A DNA stretch of 64,000 nt from Alkalinema pantanalense. Lineage in GTDB: Bacteria; Cyanobacteriota; Cyanobacteriia; Leptolyngbyales; Leptolyngbyaceae. Shown here in pieces: positions 52,968 to 60,477 of this stretch. The notes beneath the pieces were generated by a model. That model saw nothing but the letters and a program-made list of their open reading frames with translations, ran no database searches and was not told the DNA's origin. The stretch is taken from assembly GCF_050753345.1 (NCBI RefSeq), contig NZ_JBLZFX010000011.1, positions 1 through 64,000 of the forward strand. The letters run 5' to 3'. The translations under genes were made by a program, and so were the position numbers. How positions within the stretch are numbered: position 1 is the stretch's first letter; every line of letters starts with the position of its first letter.

Positions 52968-54137
52968 ATGAAGCTGGCAGCACGGATTGGGCAAGTAACA
53001 CCTTCGTTGACTTTGGCGATCGATACAAAGGCCAAAGCCATGAAACGGGACGGTATTGACATTTGCAGCTTCAGTGCTGGGGAGCCAGATTTTAATACCC
53101 CAGAACACATTAAGAATGCTGCGATCGAGGCTCTCAAATCTGGAAAAACACGCTATGGCCCCGCCGCTGGGGAACCGCAGTTACGATCGGCGATCGCCCA
53201 TAAGCTACAAACCGATAATCAACTCCCCCTCCAGGCCGAAAATGTGGTGGTGACGAACGGGGGTAAACATTCCCTGTTCAACATTTTTCTGGCCTTGGTC
53301 GATCCGGGGGACGAAGTGATCATTCCGGCTCCCTTCTGGGTCAGCTACCCCGAAATGGTCAAATTAGCGGGGGGCAAGCCAGTGATTTTGCCAACCACCG
53401 CTGAGTCAGGCTACAAAATTACGCCAGACCAACTACGTGCTGCGATCACGCCTCAAACCAAAATCCTAGTGATGAATTCACCCTCGAATCCCACAGGAAT
53501 GGTTTACAGCCCTGCGGAAATTCGGGCGATCGCGGATGTCGTTGTTGAAAAAGATATTCTGGTCGTCTCCGATGAGATCTATGAAAAACTGCTCTACGAT
53601 GGCGCAGAACATCTCAGCATCGGAGCCGTGAGTCCCGAAGTCTTTGCCCGCACGATTATCAGCAACGGTTTTGCCAAGGCCTATGCCATGACGGGCTGGC
53701 GGCTAGGGTATGCTGCATCCGGTTCACCGGAGTTGATTCAAGCCATCACCACCCTGCAAAGTCAGAGCACTTCTAACGTTTGTACCTTTGCGCAATATGG
53801 CGCGATCGCGGCAATGGAAGGCTCCCAGGATTGTGTCGCAACCATGCTATCGGCCTTCACTGAACGGCGTCAGGCCATCTACAGCATGATTAACGCGATT
53901 CCCGGCCTCTCCTGCGTGAAACCCAATGGCGCATTTTATATGTTTATGAATATTGGGCAGTTGGGGATGTCGTCCTTGGAATTTTGTGATGCGTTACTGA
54001 GTGAACAACAGGTAGCCCTGATTCCGGGAATTGCCTTTGGAGCTGATGACCATGTACGAGCTTCCTATGCCACAGACATGACCACGATCGAACGAGGCAT
54101 GGAGCGCATTGCCACGTTTGTCAAATCGCGTCTATAA
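52968..54137 (+). CDS. aspC: Aspartate aminotransferase (class I)
   Basis: A 389-residue PLP enzyme of fold type I, subgroup I-gamma: SFSAGEPDFNTPEHIKNAAI, PAAGEPQLRSAIAHKL, TNGGKHSLFNIFLALVDPGD, the NSPSNPTGMVYS motif, DEIYEKLLYDG, and the Schiff-base lysine in SNGFAKAYAMTGWRLGY (near 235). It converts aspartate plus 2-oxoglutarate to oxaloacetate plus glutamate; in cyanobacteria related enzymes may also act on prephenate. The frame begins at a TTG four codons earlier, but ATG at 52968 (MKLAARIGQVTPS) is the usual start. Confidence 0.93.
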   Translation: MKLAARIGQVTPSLTLAIDTKAKAMKRDGIDICSFSAGEPDFNTPEHIKNAAIEALKSGKTRYGPAAGEPQLRSAIAHKLQTDNQLPLQAENVVVTNGGKHSLFNIFLALVDPGDEVIIPAPFWVSYPEMVKLAGGKPVILPTTAESGYKITPDQLRAAITPQTKILVMNSPSNPTGMVYSPAEIRAIADVVVEKDILVVSDEIYEKLLYDGAEHLSIGAVSPEVFARTIISNGFAKAYAMTGWRLGYAASGSPELIQAITTLQSQSTSNVCTFAQYGAIAAMEGSQDCVATMLSAFTERRQAIYSMINAIPGLSCVKPNGAFYMFMNIGQLGMSSLEFCDALLSEQQVALIPGIAFGADDHVRASYATDMTTIERGMERIATFVKSRL

Positions 54138-54171
54138 GGGAGTAGCGTACAAATAAAGTCCCAAGTGAGTA

Positions 54172-54202
54172 GATGGGTAGGGGGGTAGACGGGTAGGGGG
54201 GT
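54172..54202 (+). repeat. G-run duplication with G-quadruplex pattern
   Basis: GGG-TA-G6-TAGAC-GGG-TA-G6 at 54,175-54,201: two copies of a ~16-bp unit giving four G-runs with short loops, 38 bp after the aspC stop and about 20 bp before the stop of the convergent gene. Could fold into a G-quadruplex. Confidence 0.7.
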
Positions 54203-54222
54203 GAATGCGACCCTTTTCCCTC

Positions 54223-54834
54223 CTACCCTAAAGGTTCATATCCCGGAAAGACGGCATGGATAAATTCACTGCCCGATTCGGGAAACCCCCGACGATAGGT
54301 CGCCTCTTCTGGCTTGCCCCAACCCAGTTGCAGAATGATTTCCAAGCGCTCATCCCGGCCATGGTGGGTCAAAACAGCCCATTCAGTACGATCGACGATA
54401 TGCTCCACGTCGGTTACACTCGCGGGCTTGAAACATTTCCCACTTTGCAGGCTGTGGAACAATTGCATCTCCTGGGTCACCTGTTCCCAGAACCGAATGA
54501 CTTTGTTTTTGTGGGCTTTGAGGGTACGGCGATCGCTGCCCAGGCTGATCAGTTGTTCATGAATCATGGGTAGCGATAACTCATAGCCTCGCATCTGTAC
54601 CGTTTGCCAGATCAGGCCAGAAACTTGGTGTTCCCGTTGATAGTCATGAATCGTGCGACGAAAATTATCGTAGGCGGTGAACTTCTGCAAGCCAACGGGT
54701 TCGACAAATTGATCCAACAGCGGACTCAAACCTGCTGATAACGCCGCTAAATGTAGCCGCTCCCCGTTCATACAAGCTCGCTGTTCCGCCGCCAAGACCT
54801 CGATCAATTCCTGCGTACTGTAGATCTTGGACAT
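54223..54834 (-). CDS. Conserved-looking protein, unknown function
   Basis: A 203-residue soluble protein with no family I can name. MSKIYSTQELIEVLAAEQRA and RTIHDYQREHQVSGLIWQTV are helical; the second half includes HKNKVIRFWEQVTQEMQLFH, FKPASVTDVEHIVDRTEWAV and a C-terminal GRDERLEIILQLGWGKPEEA. His and Cys are scattered (CFKPAS, LTHHGRDE) without an obvious metal motif. ATG at 54832-54834. Codon use is ordinary, so I consider it real. Convergent with aspC. Confidence 0.65.
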   Translation of the reverse strand: MSKIYSTQELIEVLAAEQRACMNGERLHLAALSAGLSPLLDQFVEPVGLQKFTAYDNFRRTIHDYQREHQVSGLIWQTVQMRGYELSLPMIHEQLISLGSDRRTLKAHKNKVIRFWEQVTQEMQLFHSLQSGKCFKPASVTDVEHIVDRTEWAVLTHHGRDERLEIILQLGWGKPEEATYRRGFPESGSEFIHAVFPGYEPLG

Positions 54835-55132
54835 CTCAGACCCCTCACGAAAATAACAGAGCCAGGTACCTCGACAAAGGGGAGCCTAGGAGTACAATCA
54901 GACTTCCTGAGGTTCCTGCTTTCCTTTTAGCAAATTGTGCTGGAAATTTCTTCGGTACCTAATCCTTGATCTCTGTTCGTGTAAAGATCCCCATATATTT
55001 AGCTCTGCATAGTTGGGCCTGAGAGCTTGGGAGGGGAGAGCGAGAACCCCTAAGAGTGGCGTGTTAAAGAATACAGCGTTGTCAGTAAAGATTCTGAAAT
55101 ACTAGAAGGGCTAGAAATACAACTAGAAACAT

Positions 55133-55182
55133 AAAGGATCCCTCACTCTCTATAAATTTGGGGCAAGAGGGATCCTTTTTTT
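55133..55182 (+). terminator. Strong plus-strand terminator without an adjacent gene
   Basis: AAAGGATCCCTC (55133-55144) pairs with GAGGGATCC and the following T's (55167-55182, seven T's). The nearest plus-strand protein gene upstream is aspC, whose stop is almost 1 kb away. Confidence 0.85.
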
Positions 55183-55190
55183 CAAACATT

Positions 55191-55267
55191 GTCTTTTCAG
55201 ACGTTTTTAGGTCTTTTCAGACTAAGTCTTTTCAGATTAAATCTTTTCAGACTGTGTTTTTCAGATA
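55191..55267. repeat. 15-bp tandem repeats, about five copies
   Basis: AAGTCTTTTCAGACT-like units with variation (GTCTTTTCAGACG, GTCTTTTCAGACT, AATCTTTTCAGACT, TTTTTCAGATAG) head to tail. Confidence 0.85.
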
Positions 55268-55532
55268 GTGCTAGATGGTAACCAACTGGCAAGAGCACAG
55301 AACCAACTAATCGATCATCGACTATATGGCCTCGATGGCCTCGATTTTACCCTACCCTGACTTTTCTACTGTGGGTTTGATAGCTTTCTTAACTCCACCC
55401 GCGTTGCCCAGCACTGACTGTTAGGCAATTGTGCACTTTGCCACCGGATTTGCACTGGTCTGATTTTTGCACCCCAGACGCTTGGCACAGTCCGAACTTG
55501 ATTCTTTTACGAACTCGATTCTTTTACGAACT

Positions 55533-56150
55533 TTATTGAGGAACCAGTTCAGTACTGAGTTCATTAACGGGGCGACGCTTTAAGGTAACTGACTCCGATC
55601 GAGGCAAGAGATCAAAAATTTCCCGCAAAACATCATCGGATTTTTCATAGGGAACCTTGCCCACTTCATCCAGGCGAACTTGTCCCTTCTGGTCAAAAAT
55701 TACCGTTTGAGGAATATAACCTTGGTAATAATAGGCAGGTTCCGTGGGTTCGTAGTCTTCTTTGACAGGTAAGGAATCCACCCGGATAGCAATAAAGCTA
55801 GCAGCACGACCATAGAAGGCTTGCAATTGGGAGACTGTCAAAGAATATTCCTTGCAATCGCTGCTATCGTCGGCATAGAACACCACGATCGCGGGTTTCT
55901 CTTTTTTGATCGAATCCGCCAAGGTGATTCGAGGGGGAATTAACGATCCGTTCCCGGCATACAGCGCAAAGATATCCCCGTCAAAGTGATCATCGTTCAG
56001 CGCAGCCCAAGCAGACGACGGGAAACAGAGCAAGAGAACCAGAACACAGAGACTAATGACAGCAGCAATTTTTCGTAGAAAGCCACTGAGGGATCTCAGA
56101 GTTTGGCAGGGCTTGAGGGTACTAGAAACTTTTGCGAAGGCAGCGGACAT
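55533..56150 (-). CDS. Thylakoid photosystem I accumulation factor-like, thioredoxin-fold
   Basis: A 205-residue protein with a long basic start, a hydrophobic export segment (about 27-48, ending SSAWA) and a thioredoxin-like lumenal or periplasmic domain: IFALYAGNGSLIPPRITLAD, IVVFYADDSSDCKEYSLTVS, VSQLQAFYGRAASFIAIRVD, YIPQTVIFDQKGQV and VLREIFDLLPRSESVTLKRR. The usual WCxxC is replaced by DDSSDC with a single cysteine, so it is not a dithiol oxidoreductase. The pattern matches cyanobacterial proteins annotated as thylakoid membrane photosystem I accumulation factor. The frame opens at a TTG; ATG at 56148-56150 is preferred. Confidence 0.7.
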   Translation of the reverse strand: MSAAFAKVSSTLKPCQTLRSLSGFLRKIAAVISLCVLVLLLCFPSSAWAALNDDHFDGDIFALYAGNGSLIPPRITLADSIKKEKPAIVVFYADDSSDCKEYSLTVSQLQAFYGRAASFIAIRVDSLPVKEDYEPTEPAYYYQGYIPQTVIFDQKGQVRLDEVGKVPYEKSDDVLREIFDLLPRSESVTLKRRPVNELSTELVPQ

Positions 56151-56266
56151 AAAACGGGTTCCCAAGAAGGTTTTGAAAGGTTTGCGCCTTCACGATTTTA
56201 CCTGACGGGCTTACCTTTCCCGCACAGGCTTCTTGCCTGAATTGCGTTCAGGGAACCGTCCCAACT

Positions 56267-56488
56267 TCAAGATTCAGAGTCCTTGGGTTGGGTAGAGTCC
56301 GCCGATCGCGGTTGTCGCAAAATCTGCAACCAATCCATCGGCAACTTGTCGTAATTGGAAATAACGGCCAACACAATCCCACCCAGAATAAAAATTGGAA
56401 AGGGGATCGTGAGGTGTTTCAACCACTGAAACCCTTCCACCATGCCGAATACGACTAAAAAACAGGCAATGGCAAACCGTAAGTTCAT
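56267..56488 (-). CDS. Small two-span membrane protein, unknown function
   Basis: A 73-residue protein: MNLRFAIACFLVVFGMVEGF, WLKHLTIPFPIFILGGIVLA with two membrane spans (about 4-21 and 28-48), then a short polar tail ending QPKDSES. No family I can name. The frame opens 11 codons upstream (MIHLFTG), but ATG at 56486-56488 is likelier. It lies 117 bp upstream of the PSI-factor-like gene on the same strand, so they may be co-transcribed. Confidence 0.6.
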   Translation of the reverse strand: MNLRFAIACFLVVFGMVEGFQWLKHLTIPFPIFILGGIVLAVISNYDKLPMDWLQILRQPRSADSTQPKDSES

Positions 56489-56663
56489 AGCGATGTTTAC
56501 ACCCGTGAATAGATGGATCACTTGATTGTGGGGGCGTTTTCCTGCTGACTAACTGACTCCTAGCCGTCCCTGCCAGTCATCCTACCCCAGGACTGCTAAC
56601 CGATCGCAGTCAAAGCTGGAATTCAGGCTTTTCTAAATGGTTCTTTTGTACTATACTACTTTC

Positions 56664-56758
56664 AGTTCTGTCATTGGACTGTCCCTTACATCTTTAGCAG
56701 CTTGGATCCAGGGCTTTTAGTCTCCTTGCCATGGTTTTCTGGATCCAAGCTGTTTTTT
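56664..56758 (+). ncRNA. Candidate ~95-nt small RNA
   Basis: A TATACT -10-like box (56,652-56,657) would start transcription near 56,664; a strong intrinsic terminator ends it at 56,758. The interval has no open frame. The -35 region is weak (TTTTCT at 56,629). Inferred only from promoter and terminator spacing. Confidence 0.35.
56698..56758 (+). terminator. Strong plus-strand terminator upstream of ligA
   Basis: CAGCTTGGATCCAG (56,698) pairs perfectly over 14 bp with CTGGATCCAAGCTG (56,739-56,752), followed by TTTTTT. No plus-strand protein gene precedes it for more than 2.5 kb. Confidence 0.88.
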
Positions 56759-56963
56759 AATATTTAGATACAATTTTGTTAGAGTCCCCATGGTGTTTCC
56801 CCGCATCCCCTCCTGTCATAGCGACGAATCACGTCTTTGCAAGGTTTGTGATGCCTGACGATTCGGATTGGGGCAAAATTCGCTACACTGACCACTGTGT
56901 TTATTGACGTTGTTTATTGACGTTTATTGACCACTCCACTGTTCTAGGACTCAAGCGATCGAT

Positions 56964-59174
56964 ATGGCTTCTCAAGCAGATCAACAGCGTGTTCATGAGC
57001 TTCGCAAACTATTGCAACGGGCGAGCTATGAGTACTATGTTTTGGATGCACCGACGATGGAAGATGCGGTGTACGATCGGTTATATCGGGAACTGGTTGA
57101 ACTGGAACAAAGCCATCCGGAACTAGTGACGCCGGATAGCCCGACACAGCGGGTTGGGGAAAAGCCAGCTAGTCAATTTCAGTCAGTCAAGCATTATGTT
57201 GAACTTTACAGTTTAGATAATGCTTTTAGCGATGCAGATTTAGACGAATGGGAACAGCGCTGGCAACGGGTTGAAGAACCACAAAAGTATTCCTATGTCT
57301 GTGAGTTAAAAATTGATGGGAATGCCATGGCCCTAACTTACCAGGATGGGGTTCTGGTGCGGGGAGCCACGCGGGGGGATGGCATCACTGGGGAAGAGAT
57401 TACGCAAAATGTGAAAACGATTCGATCGATTCCGCTGCGATTGAATCTAGACAATCCGCCTCGCTGGGTGGAGGTACGGGGGGAAGCCTTTTTATCCGAT
57501 CGGGTGTTTGAAGCAATTAACCAGGAACGGGAAAAAGCGGGGGAGGATTTATTTAAGAACCCGCGCAATGCAACGGCGGGAACGCTACGACAGTTAGATC
57601 CAAAAGTGGTGGCTCAACGTAAGCTAGATTTCTTTGCTTACACGTTACACATCGTAGATGATCGCTTGTTGGATGATGCGATCGACAATGCTGCGAGTGA
57701 TATGTCTGTAAGTACGATCGATGACGCGGGGAGTGATGTTTCCAATCCCGATCAGGCCGTCCAACTCGATTTGTTATCTGGCTTGGGGTTGCCTGTGGAA
57801 TCCGCCACCAGCGCGCCCGTTACTGCTCCATCCCCATCTGCCCCGTCCCAATCCCCACGATTTCCTCAGCCGAAAACCCAATGGGAATCGCTGGAAATTT
57901 TACAAAAGATGGGTTTTCGGGTTGATCCGAACCATCAACATTGTGCGGATTTAGACGCCGTTAAAGCCTACTGCGATCGCTGGAATGAGGAACGGCGCAA
58001 TTTGTCTTATATGACCGATGGCGTTGTGATTAAGATTAACGAAATTGATTTACAAGATCGTTTAGGGTTTACACAAAAGTTTCCCCGCTGGGCGATCGCT
58101 TACAAGTATCCCGCTGAGGAAGCGCCAACAGTACTGGAGAAGGTAACGGTGCAGGTGGGGCGCACAGGGGCGATTACGCCTGTGGCAGAGTTGCGTCCTG
58201 TGCTGCTGGCGGGGACGACGGTTTCTCGGGCGACGTTGCATAATGCCGATCGCCTTGCGGAGTTGGATTTGCATGAGGGCGATACGGTGGTGATTCGTAA
58301 GGCAGGGGAGATTATTCCGGAAGTGTTGCGGGTGTTGCCGGAGTTACGGCCTGCCGATGCGCAGAAGTTCCAAATGCCGACCCATTGCCCGGAATGTAAT
58401 TCTGCGCTGGTGCGGCCTGAGGGCGAGGCGGTGACACGCTGTGTGAATTCTTCCTGTCCGGCGATCGTGCGAGGCTCGCTAATTCACTGGGTGAGTCGGG
58501 GGGCGATGGACATCAACAGCGTGGGGGAAAAGTTGGTGGCACAGTTGTTGGAGGCGGGTTTGGTGCATTCCGTGGCGGATCTGTATGACCTAACGGTGGA
58601 GCAGTTGATGGGCCTCGATCGCATGGGGCAGAAGTCGGCGGAAAAGGTGGTGACGGCGATCGCGGGGTCTAAGGGGCAGCCTTGGGCGCGGGTGCTGTAT
58701 GGGTTGGGGATTCGCTTGGTGGGGAGTGTGAATGCGCAAACGTTGTCGGAGCAGTTTACGACGGTGGATGCGTTGGCGGCTGCACTGCCAGAACAGATGG
58801 CTGCGGTGTATGGCATTGGGGATGAGATTGCTCGATCGGTGTATCAGTGGTTTCAAATTCCCAGTAATCAACAGTTGGTGGAACAGTTGCGGAGTCAGGG
58901 TTTGCAACTAGTGGGTGAAGGGAAGGCACAAGGGGCGATCATGCAAACGGCAATCACTGGGAAAACGTTTGTGGTAACGGGAACGCTGCCAACGTTGAAA
59001 CGGGATGAAGCGAAGGATTTAATTCGGAAAGCGGGTGGTAAGGTAACGGATTCCGTTAGCAAGAAGACGGATTATTTAGTGGTGGGTGAGGATGCGGGAT
59101 CGAAGCTGGAGAAGGCGCGATCGTTGGGGGTTGCTACGTTATCGGAAGCTGAATTGCTGGAGTTGCTGGCTTAG
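56964..59174 (+). CDS. ligA: NAD-dependent DNA ligase
   Basis: LigA seals nicks in replication and repair using NAD. Domains in order: Ia (NAD-binding, 1-65), adenylation domain with active-site lysine in CELKIDGN (Lys116) and RGDGITGEEIT, OB fold near 400-470, the four-cysteine zinc finger (CPEC ... CVNSSC near 472-495), helix-hairpin-helix repeats (to about 650) and a BRCT domain (ITGKTFVVTGTLPTLKRDEA to the end). At 736 residues it is about 60-70 longer than usual: residues ~232-302 are an Asp/Ala/Ser- and then Pro/Ser-rich insertion inside the adenylation domain. ATG at 56964 (MASQADQQRVHEL). Confidence 0.96.
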   Translation: MASQADQQRVHELRKLLQRASYEYYVLDAPTMEDAVYDRLYRELVELEQSHPELVTPDSPTQRVGEKPASQFQSVKHYVELYSLDNAFSDADLDEWEQRWQRVEEPQKYSYVCELKIDGNAMALTYQDGVLVRGATRGDGITGEEITQNVKTIRSIPLRLNLDNPPRWVEVRGEAFLSDRVFEAINQEREKAGEDLFKNPRNATAGTLRQLDPKVVAQRKLDFFAYTLHIVDDRLLDDAIDNAASDMSVSTIDDAGSDVSNPDQAVQLDLLSGLGLPVESATSAPVTAPSPSAPSQSPRFPQPKTQWESLEILQKMGFRVDPNHQHCADLDAVKAYCDRWNEERRNLSYMTDGVVIKINEIDLQDRLGFTQKFPRWAIAYKYPAEEAPTVLEKVTVQVGRTGAITPVAELRPVLLAGTTVSRATLHNADRLAELDLHEGDTVVIRKAGEIIPEVLRVLPELRPADAQKFQMPTHCPECNSALVRPEGEAVTRCVNSSCPAIVRGSLIHWVSRGAMDINSVGEKLVAQLLEAGLVHSVADLYDLTVEQLMGLDRMGQKSAEKVVTAIAGSKGQPWARVLYGLGIRLVGSVNAQTLSEQFTTVDALAAALPEQMAAVYGIGDEIARSVYQWFQIPSNQQLVEQLRSQGLQLVGEGKAQGAIMQTAITGKTFVVTGTLPTLKRDEAKDLIRKAGGKVTDSVSKKTDYLVVGEDAGSKLEKARSLGVATLSEAELLELLA

Positions 59175-59221
59175 GGTTGGATGGGTAATGATTTGAGATT
59201 GCTAGAACGATTGTCTGGTCG

Positions 59222-59345
59222 ATCGATCCCCCTAAATCCCCCATCGATCCCTCTAAATCCCCCTTAAAAAGGGGGACTTTGAAGGGAGACGGTGAAATTT
59301 CAGAAAATTTGACTCAATTTCTCCCTTAAAAGGGGGGGCTTTGAA
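59222..59345. repeat. C/G-run intergenic repeat
   Basis: Duplicated CCCCTAAATCCC(C) phrases followed by hairpins TCCCCCTTAAAAAGGGGGA (59,258-59,276) and TCCCTTAAAAGGGGGGG (59,322-59,338) separated by GACTTTGAA. This CCCCTTAAAAAGGGG motif is a common dispersed intergenic repeat in cyanobacteria. Confidence 0.75.
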
Positions 59346-59464
59346 ATGAAGAAGGTGAAATTATCAGTTTTGCCTAGGGAGGTGGAAGGAGGTAATAAAT
59401 GATACTTGGCGAATTTTTGAAATACGGATTGACAGGAGCTTTAGTTCTTCGTAGGCTTGTTTTT

Positions 59465-59685
59465 CATAGCGGCTCCGTGGGCATCCTTCTTTGATGAAAT
59501 GGGTTGGCATGAAGCACGGGGACGCTGGGTTCCCAGGAATTTAGGGCACTACTCGGGATTGCGCGAACAACCCCAAGTAGCTATTCCCCCTCGCTGTGTG
59601 ACCAGCAAGGCGGCTTGTTGAGAATTTTAACATTCGATCGAGCCACTCTTGTTTGTGATGTCAAACGGGGTGGCTCTAAATTTTT
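59465..59685 (+). ncRNA. Candidate structured RNA upstream of the 59721 gene
   Basis: TTGACA (59,429-59,434), 17 bp, TAGGCT (59,452-59,457) suggests a start near 59,465. The following sequence folds into discrete stems by reading: AGCGGCTCCGTG (59,468) with CACGGGGACGCT (59,526), 11 pairs and one mismatch; GGAAT/ATTCC (59,536; 59,587) enclosing CTACTCGGG (59,549) with CCCCAAGTAG (59,580); GCTG/CAGC (59,593-59,606). It ends at the terminator 59,640-59,685. No open frame. It could be an independent small RNA or a 5' leader with attenuation for the gene starting 36 bp after the terminator. Confidence 0.5.
59640..59685 (+). terminator. Intrinsic terminator
   Basis: GAGCCACTCT pairs with GGGGTGGCTC, then after a one-base bulge GTTTG pairs with CAAAC around a TGATGT loop; TAAATTTTT follows. 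Terminates the candidate RNA or attenuates the next gene. Confidence 0.85.
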
Positions 59686-59720
59686 GGGCTTCTTAGGTTC
59701 ACTACAGGAGAAGCTCAATT

Positions 59721-59939
59721 ATGGCGAAAGATTCTAGCGATCGTGGCGATCGCTCGGTTCAACATGAGCGTCAACGCTTACAGATCCACTTAATCGGTCA
59801 TCCAGAATTCATTCAGGACACGATTAATCAATTGCATGTCCATCGGATCGCCGATCGGATTCATTGGAGTGAACCGATGAAGATCGTCCATTCGGACGGC
59901 CAATACATCAGCATCCTCAGTCGCGAGCGTCAGCGTTAA
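59721..59939 (+). CDS. Small cyanobacterial-type protein, unknown function
   Basis: A 72-residue protein: polar start (AKDSSDRGDRSVQHERQRLQ), then IHLIGHPEFIQDTINQLHVH, RIADRIHWSEPMKIVHSDGQ and YISILSRERQR. The middle reads as a small alpha/beta unit. I recognise no named family. ATG at 59721 is well supported by CAGGAGAAGCTCAATT. It sits 36 bp downstream of a strong terminator, suggesting either its own weak promoter or read-through control by the upstream structured region. Confidence 0.65.
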   Translation: MAKDSSDRGDRSVQHERQRLQIHLIGHPEFIQDTINQLHVHRIADRIHWSEPMKIVHSDGQYISILSRERQR

Positions 59940-60403
59940 CGGTTGAAGTGTCGTAGGTGTTCCGCAGGTTTGCCTGTTGGGTAGACTGTGGGCACCTCCG
60001 CTAAAGCCAACTTTTCTCCCTCATTAGTGTGATGCAATCGCGATCGGCTTTTCAGGTTGTTCTGGGAGGCGTCGTTTTCGGGCAAAAATCTAGAAAAACT
60101 TCATCATTGGCTGAAACTAACCGATCGTCGCACCTGACTGGCAATGCTATTTTCAGCAAAATTAGTTCGCAGCAGGTGAACTTTGCGTTAGGCAGCAAAT
60201 CCCTGATTAGGAAATTGCTTAGAGTACGGTTGTGGAGTGTTCAAGATAAAGAAATGAAAAAAGTACTATAGGAGATATTCAAGACCATCTGTTGATGATC
60301 ACTTTCTTCTAAAAGCTTTGATAGTCAGTTTTTCCCGCAAAGATGCTTGAAACTGCTAAAATATTTTTTTTTAAAGTTGATTGACATAGTGTATAGTATA
60401 GAT
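59940..60403. other. Intergenic region, no supported gene
   Basis: An 80-codon frame at 60,029-60,271 lacks an RBS and family likeness. An imperfect AGGTG/CACCT hairpin (59,955-59,995) follows the 72-residue gene. The end is very AT-rich (60,359-60,376, with nine T's in a row). Confidence 0.45.
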
Positions 60404-60477
60404 GGAGGAGCAAACGTCGGCTTCATGCCGTGTGTCCAAGTAGCAACCCTACTTAGACCTAGCTCCTCTTAAGTTTT
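60404..60477 (+). ncRNA. Compact three-way-junction RNA overlapping the DUF3800 stop codon
   Basis: Closing stem GAGGAGC (60,405-60,411) / GCTCCTC (60,462-60,468); hairpin CGGC-TTCAT-GCCG (60,418-60,430); hairpin AAGTAG-CAACC-CTACTT (60,438-60,454). All stems are perfect. On the plus strand TATAGT (60,392-60,397) places a start at about 60,404, exactly at the stem, and TTAAGTTTTT follows the closing stem, like a terminator. On the minus strand the same stems form from the last codons of the DUF3800 mRNA. Several classes of structured RNAs next to DUF3800 genes have been described (DUF3800 RNA motifs); whether this belongs to one needs a covariance search. Confidence 0.6.

Larger units (their letters stand above)
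54835..55532. other. 700-bp intergenic region with terminator and repeats
   Basis: No protein gene supported. It holds an AGGGG/CCCCT hairpin near 55,032-55,052, the strong terminator at 55,133-55,182 and a tandem-repeat block at 55,191-55,267. See findings for the small-RNA suggestion. Confidence 0.5.
56489..56963. other. Intergenic region upstream of ligA with a possible small RNA
   Basis: Contains the plus-strand terminator at 56,698-56,758 and a TATACT box at 56,652. The TTGACGTTTATTGACGTTTATTGACC duplication near 56,905-56,930 lies just before ligA and may affect its promoter. No protein gene. Confidence 0.45.

Noticed and set aside
55018..55060. CTGAGA-containing segment as a TPP riboswitch
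   Set aside because: The other conserved TPP elements are missing and no thiamin gene follows.
59465..59638. The structured region as 6S RNA
   Set aside because: Its ends do not pair to close one long irregular hairpin; it forms separate stems instead.
60029..60271. 80-codon open frame on the plus strand
   Set aside because: No RBS, Ser/Lys-rich random-looking product, ends in AT-rich DNA.
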